A stretch of 11,125 nucleotides of DNA from Helicobacteraceae bacterium (GTDB lineage: Bacteria; Campylobacterota; Campylobacteria; Campylobacterales; Sulfurimonadaceae), in the NCBI GenBank assembly GCA_027056525.1, contig JALUKO010000161.1:1-11125 (forward strand), read 5' to 3'. Below, in pieces: positions 1 through 6,439 of this stretch (the stretch's first letter is position 1; every line of letters starts with the position of its first letter). A program made the position numbers and the translations under genes. The notes beneath the pieces were generated by a model, which was not told where the DNA came from, did not search any database, and saw only the letters and a list, made by a program, of their open reading frames with translations.

Positions 1-746
1 CGTATAAAGATGCCGGTTTTGAACCAAGGCTCTCTATGGTGTATCAGTATGATCACAACAACATCTTTAAGGCGATGTACAGCAAGTCTCATAGAAACCC
101 ATCGTGGCAAGAGATGTTTACTAAAAACAACCACTCAAGAATAGGTAGTACTGACCTAAACCCTGAACGTGTAGAGGCGTATGAGTTTGCATACATAAGA
201 AACTTCTCCACTGACACCTATGTTCAGTCAAATATTTTTTATCTGGCAAATAAAGATCAGATCTACAACTCAGTAACTGACGCAAACTACAGAAATGTCT
301 TAGATACAAATATATACGGTTTAGAGCTTGAGTATAAAGGGCATATCACTTCTGTTGATCAAGTATATGTCAATTACTCTTATGTAACGGGAAGAGCCCA
401 CATAAAAGATGAGGAGAGAACTGAATCACTTGCAAATATAGCACATCATATGGCAAAAGCGTACTATATTTACAACCTAAACTCTGCACTCTCTTTGAGC
501 TCACTTCTCAAATATATCGGTTCAAAAGACAGGGTATCTACCGATACCCGTAAGAAAGTAGATGCGTACACAACTCTTGATCTTTCTGCAACTTACAAAA
601 ACATTCAAGATGACTATAAGATAACTTTGAGCGTAAAAAATATTTTTGATGAGAATATCAAGTACCCTTCTCCACCCAACACGTATGTAGAAGACTACAC
701 CCAAGAGGGTAGAAATTTTCTTATTACTTTTGTGAAAGAGTTTTAG
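1..746 (+). CDS. TonB-dependent outer-membrane receptor, C-terminal part (5' end outside window)
   Basis: The reading frame is open from the first complete codon at base 3 and the first ATG (base 36) is internal, so this is the C-terminal ~248 residues of a longer protein. The sequence has the look of a TonB-dependent receptor beta-barrel: alternating aromatic/polar strands, the motif LNPERVEAYEFAY (the common 'L-PE-...-E-G' barrel segment), a late strand with VKNIFDENIKYP, and a C-terminal strand ending in Phe (FLITFVKEF), the usual outer-membrane insertion signal. Such receptors take up siderophores, cobalamin or other scarce ligands using ExbBD-TonB energy; the ligand cannot be inferred because plug and most of the barrel are missing. 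Its TAG stop is immediately followed by the ATG of the next gene, so the two are probably translationally coupled. Family call is firm, role is not. Confidence 0.85.
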   Translation, partial: YKDAGFEPRLSMVYQYDHNNIFKAMYSKSHRNPSWQEMFTKNNHSRIGSTDLNPERVEAYEFAYIRNFSTDTYVQSNIFYLANKDQIYNSVTDANYRNVLDTNIYGLELEYKGHITSVDQVYVNYSYVTGRAHIKDEERTESLANIAHHMAKAYYIYNLNSALSLSSLLKYIGSKDRVSTDTRKKVDAYTTLDLSATYKNIQDDYKITLSVKNIFDENIKYPSPPNTYVEDYTQEGRNFLITFVKEF

Positions 747-1286
747 ATGACGAAAATAGTTATAACATTTTTTATCTTTATCTCTTTTGTCCATGGATAT
801 ACTTATAATGAGGTACTTCTCAAAGCGCAGGCTTCTATCTTTCCAAAGATTCTTTTGCTGGATAAAAAGCTTAAGAACAAACTTGTGGACGGAAAAGTTG
901 TTTATACCATTGTATATGAACAAAATGACTACCTAACAGCTAAAGAGGTTGCTAAATATATCAACACGGAGTTTGCCAACTCCCTTGATGGCTTTACATA
1001 TAAGATAAACTTGGTTGAATTTTCTGAACTTTCACCACACATCAGGACCTCTGCATTTTATGTACTTAACTCAGAAGATCACATACAAAATGTAGCAAAG
1101 ATCGCTAAGCAAATGGGTGTTATCTCCTTTGCTTATGATGTGAGTAACCTTAAAAACGGTCTGCTACTTTCGTTGATGCTAGAGAAGTCAACTGTTTTGT
1201 ATCTTAATAAAAACAATCTATACACACATAATATAGACTTTGTCAATGTTTTTTTACAAATGGTTCGCTTTATTGATGAAAGTTAA
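747..1286 (+). CDS. Small exported protein, YfiR-like (DUF4154) candidate
   Basis: A 179-residue protein with a clear N-terminal signal peptide: hydrophobic core at residues 4-14, then a likely cleavage near VHG/Y (17/18). The mature part has alternating helices and strands. Residues 124-174 follow the C-terminal pattern of the YfiR family: G-x-x-x-F, then L-x-x-G with a hydrophobic run, LYLN (residues 151-154, like the family's conserved 'IN'), and a final I-x-F-...-L helix. In Pseudomonas, YfiR is a periplasmic repressor of the diguanylate cyclase YfiN. The usual YfiR cysteines are absent; this protein has no cysteine at all. The ATG directly follows the receptor's TAG, with AAAGAG just upstream as a likely ribosome binding site. 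The GGDEF-EAL gene lies 70 bp downstream. Export is near certain; the family assignment is from pattern recognition and moderate. Confidence 0.7.
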   Translation: MTKIVITFFIFISFVHGYTYNEVLLKAQASIFPKILLLDKKLKNKLVDGKVVYTIVYEQNDYLTAKEVAKYINTEFANSLDGFTYKINLVEFSELSPHIRTSAFYVLNSEDHIQNVAKIAKQMGVISFAYDVSNLKNGLLLSLMLEKSTVLYLNKNNLYTHNIDFVNVFLQMVRFIDES

Positions 1287-1290
1287 AATA

Positions 1291-1319
1291 GAGATAATGT
1301 AAGTATGTTACAATATCTC
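1291..1319. promoter_or_regulatory. 29-bp imperfect palindrome, candidate operator
   Basis: Read on the plus strand the element is GAGATA-n-TGTAA-n5-TTACA-n-TATCTC. The two 12-base arms pair at 11 positions (only the seventh, A opposite A, fails) around a 5-base centre. No T-run follows either arm, so it does not look like an intrinsic terminator. Its right arm covers the candidate -10 box of the GGDEF-EAL gene, which fits a repressor or dimeric regulator site. The regulator is unknown. Confidence 0.55.
1306..1314 (+). promoter_or_regulatory. Candidate extended -10 promoter for the GGDEF-EAL gene
   Basis: TGTTACAAT matches an extended -10 (TGn-TATAAT) at 8 of 8 informative positions except C for T at the third base of the hexamer. 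No clear -35 is seen at 17 bp, as is common in Campylobacterota. Transcription would start near 1321, giving a leader of about 36 nt before the GTG start. It sits inside the right arm of the 29-bp dyad. Confidence 0.4.
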
Positions 1320-1356
1320 GTCATGAAACTTAAATACTAAAACTGAAGGTTTTTTT

Positions 1357-3303
1357 GTGAACAATAAAAAGATAAAGTCACTCTCCACAAAGATAGTGCT
1401 TTCCACCGGATTTATTTCATTTTTTGCCATAATTGCTATATTTACAGTTTTTGAAAAAATCAACAAAGAAGCTTTTTATAAAATAGAAGTAGAAAAAGCG
1501 GAACTTATTGTCAGCACCATTGAACCTCTTGTTGCACTTAACATGTACTTGGGACTTGATGGGAAGATAGAAAATATTGCACTTCAACTTATCCAAAATC
1601 CAAATGTTTTGGCAGTAGAGATCTTCACAGAGAAAAAACTTATCAATCAAAAAAAATCACTTGATTACCTTGATGAGGTCAATGACTCTTTTATAGTTGA
1701 GAGAGAGATCTTTAAACCAAATTCAAGTGTACGTTTGGGAACTATTGTTCTAGTATACTCGAGTGAAAACTATAATAAACTCATCGACAGATACACAACA
1801 CTCATCGTCATCTTACTTGTTATGCTTGCAGTCGTCTTTTTTATTTTTGGTGCCTATGTCAAAAAACTTCTCTATCCACTTAGAAAAATCGCAAAGTCAC
1901 TGAGAAACTACTCTCCAAATAAAGAGATTAAGATACCTTGCATTCAACAAAATAATGAGATAGGTCTAATCTCTCATGCTCTAAATGATATGCAGAAAAA
2001 AATAATGGAGTATTCAACAAAACAACAAAATATAAATCAGGTTCTTGAGAAAACCGTTAAAGATAAAACCTTGGAACTACGTCAACAACTCTACATAGAC
2101 ACCTTAACCGGTTTACCAAACAGACTCAGCTTACTCAATGATCTCAATGGCGTTGACGATGGTGCTTTACTCATCATAAATATAGATGACTTTAAAGAGA
2201 TTAACGATTTTTATGGTCACATTGCAGGTGATAATATTTTGAAAAAATTTGCAAACAGACTCAAAGGTATGTTCAATGATATTGACCATATAGAGCTCAA
2301 ACGCCTCTCGGGAGATGAGTTTGCCCTTTTCTTTATGTACAAGCCTTCTTTGGAAGAGTTTATATATATAGCAAATAACCTTGTGTATCATGTTGAAAAA
2401 ATGGTCTTTTTTCATGAAAACAATGAACTCGCCATAAGAATCACTATCGGTGGTGTTTTTCAACTTGACGGTGCACTTGAAAAAGCGGACATCGCCCTTA
2501 AAGCTGCTAAAAAACAGCATAAATCATTTTTACTTTATGATGAAGGCTCAAACATCGAAGAGCAGTACAAAGAAAATATGGAATGGGTTAAAAAACTTAA
2601 AAAAGCTATTGAAACAAACAGAATAGTTCCCTACTATCAACCTATTTTTGATAACCAATCAGATAAAATCGCAAGTTATGAATGTCTCATTCGTCTTATA
2701 GACAGCGATGAAAAGGTACTAAGTCCTGGGCAGTTTCTAACCATAGCCAAAAAAAGTAGACTTTACAGCAAACTGACTAAACTTATGGTCAAAAAAAGCT
2801 GCCAATACTTTGAAAATATCGAGTGTGATTTTTCCATAAATATGTCAGTAGAGGATATGCTTGATCCGGAGATCGTTGAATATATAAAATACCAACTTGA
2901 AACACACAATGTTTCCAAAAAAATCATCTTCGAGATTCTCGAATCGGAAGGGATTGAAAACTATGCAGAAGTTTCTGCCTTTATAAAAGAGATGAAAGCT
3001 CTTGGATGTCGCATTGCTATTGATGATTTTGGAAGTGGATATTCTAACTTTGAGCACCTCCTTCAACTCAATGTTGACTACATAAAAATTGACGGAACTC
3101 TTATAAAAAATCTTGATACTGACAGAGAAGCTCAGATTGTTGTTGAAACCATTGTTGACTTTGCAAAAAGACTCGGTATCTTAACGGTTGCAGAATTTGT
3201 TCACAATAGAGCGATCAATGAAAAAGTAAAAGAGCTCTTTATAGATCGCTCTCAAGGTTTTTATCTGGCTGAGCCACAGGAAAAAGCTCTTATTGCCTGC
3301 TAA
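1357..3303 (+). CDS. Membrane-bound GGDEF-EAL protein with CHASE8-like periplasmic sensor (probable c-di-GMP phosphodiesterase)
   Basis: The protein has 648 residues: TM1 (~12-32), a periplasmic domain (~33-144), TM2 (~147-168), a HAMP-like linker (~168-222), GGDEF (~240-395) and EAL (~408-645). The periplasmic stretch with EPLVALNMYLGLDG followed by LQLIQNPNVLAVEIF resembles the CHASE8/YfiN sensor pattern. In GGDEF the signature is SGDEF (318-322). The first metal-binding Asp is replaced by Asn275, and no RxxD inhibitory site is visible. The EAL domain reads ECL (442-444) but keeps expected catalytic residues: E442, N495, E526, the Asp pair D556-D557, K577, E613 and Q633. I infer hydrolysis of c-di-GMP, with GGDEF as a GTP-sensing or weak cyclase domain. 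GTG is chosen as start because GAAGG lies 7 nt upstream and no in-frame ATG precedes it. It probably reads signals from the YfiR-like neighbour. Confidence 0.9.
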   Translation: MNNKKIKSLSTKIVLSTGFISFFAIIAIFTVFEKINKEAFYKIEVEKAELIVSTIEPLVALNMYLGLDGKIENIALQLIQNPNVLAVEIFTEKKLINQKKSLDYLDEVNDSFIVEREIFKPNSSVRLGTIVLVYSSENYNKLIDRYTTLIVILLVMLAVVFFIFGAYVKKLLYPLRKIAKSLRNYSPNKEIKIPCIQQNNEIGLISHALNDMQKKIMEYSTKQQNINQVLEKTVKDKTLELRQQLYIDTLTGLPNRLSLLNDLNGVDDGALLIINIDDFKEINDFYGHIAGDNILKKFANRLKGMFNDIDHIELKRLSGDEFALFFMYKPSLEEFIYIANNLVYHVEKMVFFHENNELAIRITIGGVFQLDGALEKADIALKAAKKQHKSFLLYDEGSNIEEQYKENMEWVKKLKKAIETNRIVPYYQPIFDNQSDKIASYECLIRLIDSDEKVLSPGQFLTIAKKSRLYSKLTKLMVKKSCQYFENIECDFSINMSVEDMLDPEIVEYIKYQLETHNVSKKIIFEILESEGIENYAEVSAFIKEMKALGCRIAIDDFGSGYSNFEHLLQLNVDYIKIDGTLIKNLDTDREAQIVVETIVDFAKRLGILTVAEFVHNRAINEKVKELFIDRSQGFYLAEPQEKALIAC

Positions 3304-3339
3304 AACATCCGTTTATAAAAACTCGAAGTAAAATTTAGT

Positions 3340-3345
3340 TAGAAT
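3340..3345 (+). promoter_or_regulatory. Candidate -10 box upstream of ychF
   Basis: TAGAAT lies 35 bp before the ychF ATG and differs from TATAAT at one base. No convincing -35 is visible. The 77-bp gap after the GGDEF-EAL stop shows no T-tailed hairpin, so read-through from upstream is also possible. Confidence 0.3.
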
Positions 3346-3380
3346 TGCACAATTATTTTTACGCAATATAAAGGGTTAAA

Positions 3381-4481
3381 ATGGGATTAAGCATAGGTCT
3401 AGTAGGACTTCCAAACGTAGGTAAATCAACAACTTTCAACGCACTCACAAAAGCACAAAATGCAGAAGCGGCAAACTATCCTTTTTGTACGATAGAGCCA
3501 AACAAAGCGGTCGTTCCCGTACCAGACAAAAGACTTGCAGAGCTCGCAAAAATTGTCAACCCTGAGAGAATTCAGTACTCCACCTTAGACTTTGTCGATA
3601 TCGCCGGTCTGGTAAAAGGGGCTTCTCAAGGGGAAGGTCTTGGAAACAAGTTTCTCTCAAATATACGCGAAACAGAGGTTATACTTCAAATCGTAAGATG
3701 TTTTGACGATGAAAATATTGTGCATAATGAAGGAAGTATTGACCCTCTTCGTGATGTTGAGATCATAGAAGGTGAACTTATCCTTGCAGATATAGAAGTC
3801 CTTAGTAACAGAATAGAGAGACTAAAAAAACAGGCCAAAGCCGACAAAAGTGCAAAAGCAACACTTGAGATGGCAGAGGAGCTTTTAGAGTTCCTTGGTG
3901 ATGGAAATCTTGCTCGCAACTTTGAGCAAGCAGACACAGATGAGTACGCACAACTTAACCGTGAGGTCAGATTTTTAACAGACAAAGAGATCATGTACGG
4001 TGCCAACACTGATGAGGATGGTCTTTTAGAAGACAATGAGTATGTTAAAGCGCTCAAAGATCACGCACAAAAAAACAACTGTGAACTTATCAAACTATGT
4101 GCAAAGGTTGAAGAGGAGCTTATCGGTCTTGAAGATGATGAAGCAAAAGAGTTTCTTGATGAACTTGGCGTTGAAGAATCGGGTTTAGAGCAGATCATAC
4201 ACAAAGGGTTTGATAAACTCGGTCTGATGAGCTACTTTACAGCAGGTGTGAAAGAGGTTCGTTCTTGGACCATCTATAAAAACTCCACGGCTCCCCGAGC
4301 AGCAGCAGCGATCCATAATGATTTTGAAAAAGGTTTTATCCGTGCAGAGGTTATCAGCTATGAAGACTTCATAACCTATGGCGGTGAAGCCAAAGCAAAA
4401 GAAGCTGGAAAAATGAGACTAGAAGGTAAAGAGTATATCGTCCAAGACGGTGATGTGATGCACTTTAGATTTAATGTTTAA
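3381..4481 (+). CDS. ychF: Redox-regulated/ribosome-binding ATPase YchF (OLA1 family)
   Basis: At 366 residues this is full length for YchF (about 363). The P-loop is GLPNVGKST (residues 9-17), switch II is DIAG (73-76) followed by LVKGASQGEGLGNKF, a coiled-coil insertion occupies about 125-200, and the C-terminal TGS domain covers about 284-366 (SYFTAGVKEVRSWT to the end). The G4 specificity motif is NTDE (209-212) in place of the NKxD of true GTPases, which agrees with the family's preference for ATP. YchF binds the ribosome and is linked to translation and oxidative-stress responses; its exact duty is unsettled. The start ATG has AAGGG 5 nt upstream. The last codons form the left arm of a perfect hairpin at the convergent junction with psd. 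Confidence 0.97.
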   Translation: MGLSIGLVGLPNVGKSTTFNALTKAQNAEAANYPFCTIEPNKAVVPVPDKRLAELAKIVNPERIQYSTLDFVDIAGLVKGASQGEGLGNKFLSNIRETEVILQIVRCFDDENIVHNEGSIDPLRDVEIIEGELILADIEVLSNRIERLKKQAKADKSAKATLEMAEELLEFLGDGNLARNFEQADTDEYAQLNREVRFLTDKEIMYGANTDEDGLLEDNEYVKALKDHAQKNNCELIKLCAKVEEELIGLEDDEAKEFLDELGVEESGLEQIIHKGFDKLGLMSYFTAGVKEVRSWTIYKNSTAPRAAAAIHNDFEKGFIRAEVISYEDFITYGGEAKAKEAGKMRLEGKEYIVQDGDVMHFRFNV

Positions 4482-4495
4482 AGATTAAATCTAAA
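4464..4495 (+). terminator. Hairpin overlapping the ychF stop, probable transcription end
   Basis: TTTAGATTTAAT (4464-4475) pairs perfectly with ATTAAATCTAAA (4484-4495), a 12-bp AT-rich stem with an 8-base loop. The left arm is made of ychF codons and the stop codon lies in the loop. The following bases (ATAATACT) are A/T-rich but not a U-tract, so it may act as an RNA 3'-end stabiliser or a weak terminator. Confidence 0.5.
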
Positions 4496-4500
4496 ATAAT

Positions 4501-4528
4501 ACTATAGCTATTATAATTTAGCTATAGT
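4501..4528 (-). terminator. Hairpin overlapping the psd stop, probable terminator of thiL-truD-psd
   Basis: ACTATAGCTA (4501-4510) and TAGCTATAGT (4519-4528) form a perfect 10-bp stem with an 8-base loop. Read on the minus strand the hairpin is followed by ATTATTTT, a U-rich tail, so it can serve as an intrinsic terminator for the minus-strand operon. The psd stop codon lies in the loop and the arm first transcribed is psd coding sequence. Confidence 0.6.
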
Positions 4529-5329
4529 CTCCCCATACTGAACTTTATCACCGGCTTTTACAAGAAGCTCTTCAAACATACCTTCTTGTGCTACTATGAC
4601 AATAGTTGAACCCATTTCAAAACATCCAAAATCATCACCTTTATTTAGATAGAGATCTTCAAATGTATACACCTGTTCACCTTCAACATTGGCATTGGTC
4701 TGGATCCTAGGCTCGAAACTTACTTGCATGACACCAACGTTTAAAGCGCTCACAAGTACCATATAAAAAATTTTTTTATCAAGTGTTTCACACTGCAGTA
4801 CTACCCTTTCATTTTCTATGAAAAGGTTCAAACGCTTTTTCAGTGAAGGAAAGTTTACAGGGTAAAATTTTCCCGGAATATGCACAGCCTTGAGAACTTT
4901 TAAATTCATAGGTATATGATATCGGTGATAATCTTTTGGAGAAAGATAAAAATTTATAAAAGTACCATCGTGCACCTTAGTTTTTTCATCTTCTGTAAAA
5001 TTTTCACCTAAAAGTTCATCAGTTTTGTAACGCATACCTTTGATTTGAAGGGCATAGTCTTGCACAAGCTTACCACACTCCGATACCAAGGAATCACAAG
5101 GCGATATAAAGTCATCGGCATCAAGTGAATATTTTCTATCCTCTTTAAGCTTTCTTGTAAAAAGTGCATTGAGTGATCTGTATGTTTGAGGAGAGTGAAA
5201 CTCACTCATATCAAGCCCCATTAATCTGACATAGGAGTTATTTACTATTTTTTGAAACCACTTAGGAAACTCTTTGTTTGCAAATTTTCCAAAATTTTGT
5301 GAAATGATTGATGTTATATGTTTTTTCAT
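4511..5329 (-). CDS. psd: Phosphatidylserine decarboxylase proenzyme
   Basis: Psd is a membrane-associated, pyruvoyl-dependent enzyme that converts phosphatidylserine to phosphatidylethanolamine, the last step of PE synthesis. This 272-residue protein has the self-cleavage motif MGST (239-242); cleavage between Gly240 and Ser241 would leave a beta chain and a ~32-residue alpha chain with the pyruvoyl group. Other family marks are ISPCDS (75-80, catalytic Asp79; usually PVDG), YLSPKDYHRYHIP (128-140, His135 equivalent to the catalytic His) and HIPGKFYPVNF (150-160). The first residue of the LGST motif is Met here, a conservative change. The ATG is preceded by GGATAGAGAAG. It starts 16 bp after the truD stop and is the last gene of the minus-strand unit; its 3' end forms part of a terminator hairpin. 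Confidence 0.96.
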   Translation of the reverse strand: MKKHITSIISQNFGKFANKEFPKWFQKIVNNSYVRLMGLDMSEFHSPQTYRSLNALFTRKLKEDRKYSLDADDFISPCDSLVSECGKLVQDYALQIKGMRYKTDELLGENFTEDEKTKVHDGTFINFYLSPKDYHRYHIPMNLKVLKAVHIPGKFYPVNFPSLKKRLNLFIENERVVLQCETLDKKIFYMVLVSALNVGVMQVSFEPRIQTNANVEGEQVYTFEDLYLNKGDDFGCFEMGSTIVIVAQEGMFEELLVKAGDKVQYGETIAKL

Positions 5330-5345
5330 GAACTTCTCTATCCTG

Positions 5346-6419
5346 TTATATAATTTTACGTTTTGCTATCTCTTCTATGAGTACAGTTGCATAAGAACCT
5401 TTTGGAAGTGTAAAATTCATCTCATACTGAGCTTCCACCTCTTTAAAACGTCCCTCAATTTCACTTGGAAACACCCAGGCATAACGTCTTGCACCATCAG
5501 CACTGATCACATCATCGAACTCTTTTTCTATAGTTCGCGCAGTATCTGATGCTATTTTCGTTTTTTTGCCACACAAAAGCCCTGTTGGCGAAATATCTCT
5601 TGTTTCAAACCTCTTGAGATCATCTTCACTTCCGTCAAAGTCAAAAAGTCTTCCATGGGGATAGTGTTCCATTATATCTCCCGACACAAGCTTAAACGGG
5701 TGTGATTGCTTCTTAAGTTTATCTATCTCAGAAGAGGAGATATTTAAAAGCGTTTCAAGTTCTGTTGTCTTAAAACTTTCTATGAGTGTGTTGATCTCAA
5801 GTCTTCTACTAAGCCACAAATTGAAAAGATGACTTTGGTACGCACTGATAAGAAACTTTCTTATCTTGGGATTACGCTCTTTTTTTTCACCTTTTGCAAT
5901 TTTTTCACCTAGTACGTGGTTATCACCATCATTGCCAAAGCGTTGATAACCGTAAAAGTTCGGCATACCAAATTTTGCTATATTTTTTAAAGCTTCATCA
6001 ATCTTTTGTGCAGATGTCGGATTGACTTTTTTCAACTTAATAAAAAACCTGTTTCCCTTGAGATGCCCTATTCTCACTTTGTTGTTGTGGTAGGTTTTTG
6101 AAAGTATTTTCACATTTTCATGCGAAAAGTTCTCCATACTCTCTTCATGTTTTTTATGAAGTGAAATGTATTGCTTAGTCATTGCATGTTTATCTTTAAG
6201 GCCGGCATAACCGATCTCTTTATTTTTAATCCCCAAATACTTTGCAATTGCACTCACAAGTTCAAGGGTTGAGAGATTTTTTTTTCTTACAAATAAAACC
6301 AAATGCTCACCCTCTCCAGAAAACTCATAAAGAGGGATCTCTTCAACAACAAAATCTCGTGGAGTTTGTTTAAAATGAAAGTCGATACTCGCATGAGCAA
6401 GTGAATAAAATCTATCCAT
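5346..6419 (-). CDS. truD: tRNA pseudouridine(13) synthase TruD
   Basis: TruD isomerises uridine 13 in tRNA-Glu to pseudouridine. The 357-residue length is normal for the family (E. coli 349). The N-terminal part has DFVVEEIPLYEFSGEGEH (22-39). The catalytic motif GYAGLKDKHAMTKQY (70-84) holds the nucleophile Asp76. PNFYGYQRFG (153-162) and LISAYQSHLFNLWLSRRL (190-207) are the TruD-specific signatures, and a TRUD insertion domain follows to about residue 320. The ATG has AAGG 8 nt upstream. It lies 20 bp after thiL and 16 bp before psd on the same strand, so the three are almost surely cotranscribed although their functions are unrelated. Confidence 0.96.
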   Translation of the reverse strand: MDRFYSLAHASIDFHFKQTPRDFVVEEIPLYEFSGEGEHLVLFVRKKNLSTLELVSAIAKYLGIKNKEIGYAGLKDKHAMTKQYISLHKKHEESMENFSHENVKILSKTYHNNKVRIGHLKGNRFFIKLKKVNPTSAQKIDEALKNIAKFGMPNFYGYQRFGNDGDNHVLGEKIAKGEKKERNPKIRKFLISAYQSHLFNLWLSRRLEINTLIESFKTTELETLLNISSSEIDKLKKQSHPFKLVSGDIMEHYPHGRLFDFDGSEDDLKRFETRDISPTGLLCGKKTKIASDTARTIEKEFDDVISADGARRYAWVFPSEIEGRFKEVEAQYEMNFTLPKGSYATVLIEEIAKRKII

Positions 6420-6439
6420 ATAATTAGCCTTGTTTATGT

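Noticed and set aside
36..746. Complete 236-residue gene starting at the ATG at 36
   Set aside because: The frame is open upstream to the window edge with barrel-like sequence and no ribosome binding site before 36, so it is the 3' part of a longer receptor gene.
522..923. 133-codon open frame on the minus strand across the receptor/YfiR-like junction
   Set aside because: It lies antisense to two well-supported genes, has low-complexity composition and no recognisable domain or good ribosome binding site.
1291..1319. Fur box, because the dyad begins with GATAATG next to a TonB receptor gene
   Set aside because: Only the left seven bases fit the Fur consensus; the remaining hexamers and the right arm do not, and the site lies downstream of the receptor rather than before it.
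1323..1340. Five-codon ATG frame upstream of the GGDEF-EAL gene as a leader peptide
   Set aside because: Too short, no ribosome binding site, no regulatory codon bias or attenuator hairpin; expected by chance in AT-rich DNA.
3343..3354. AATTG-CA-CAATT inverted repeat followed by ATTTTT, as a terminator of the GGDEF-EAL gene
   Set aside because: The 5-bp AT-rich stem has a 2-base centre, too small to form a hairpin loop; symmetry this short is common by chance.
3686..4057. 123-codon open frame antisense to ychF
   Set aside because: Ser/Leu-rich translation typical of a shadow frame opposite an acidic/Lys-rich coding region; ychF is unmistakable on the other strand.
4511..5329. Inactive Psd because the motif reads MGST and PCDS instead of LGST and PVDG
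   Set aside because: The Gly-Ser cleavage pair, catalytic Asp and His are all present; the changed residues flank them and are conservative.
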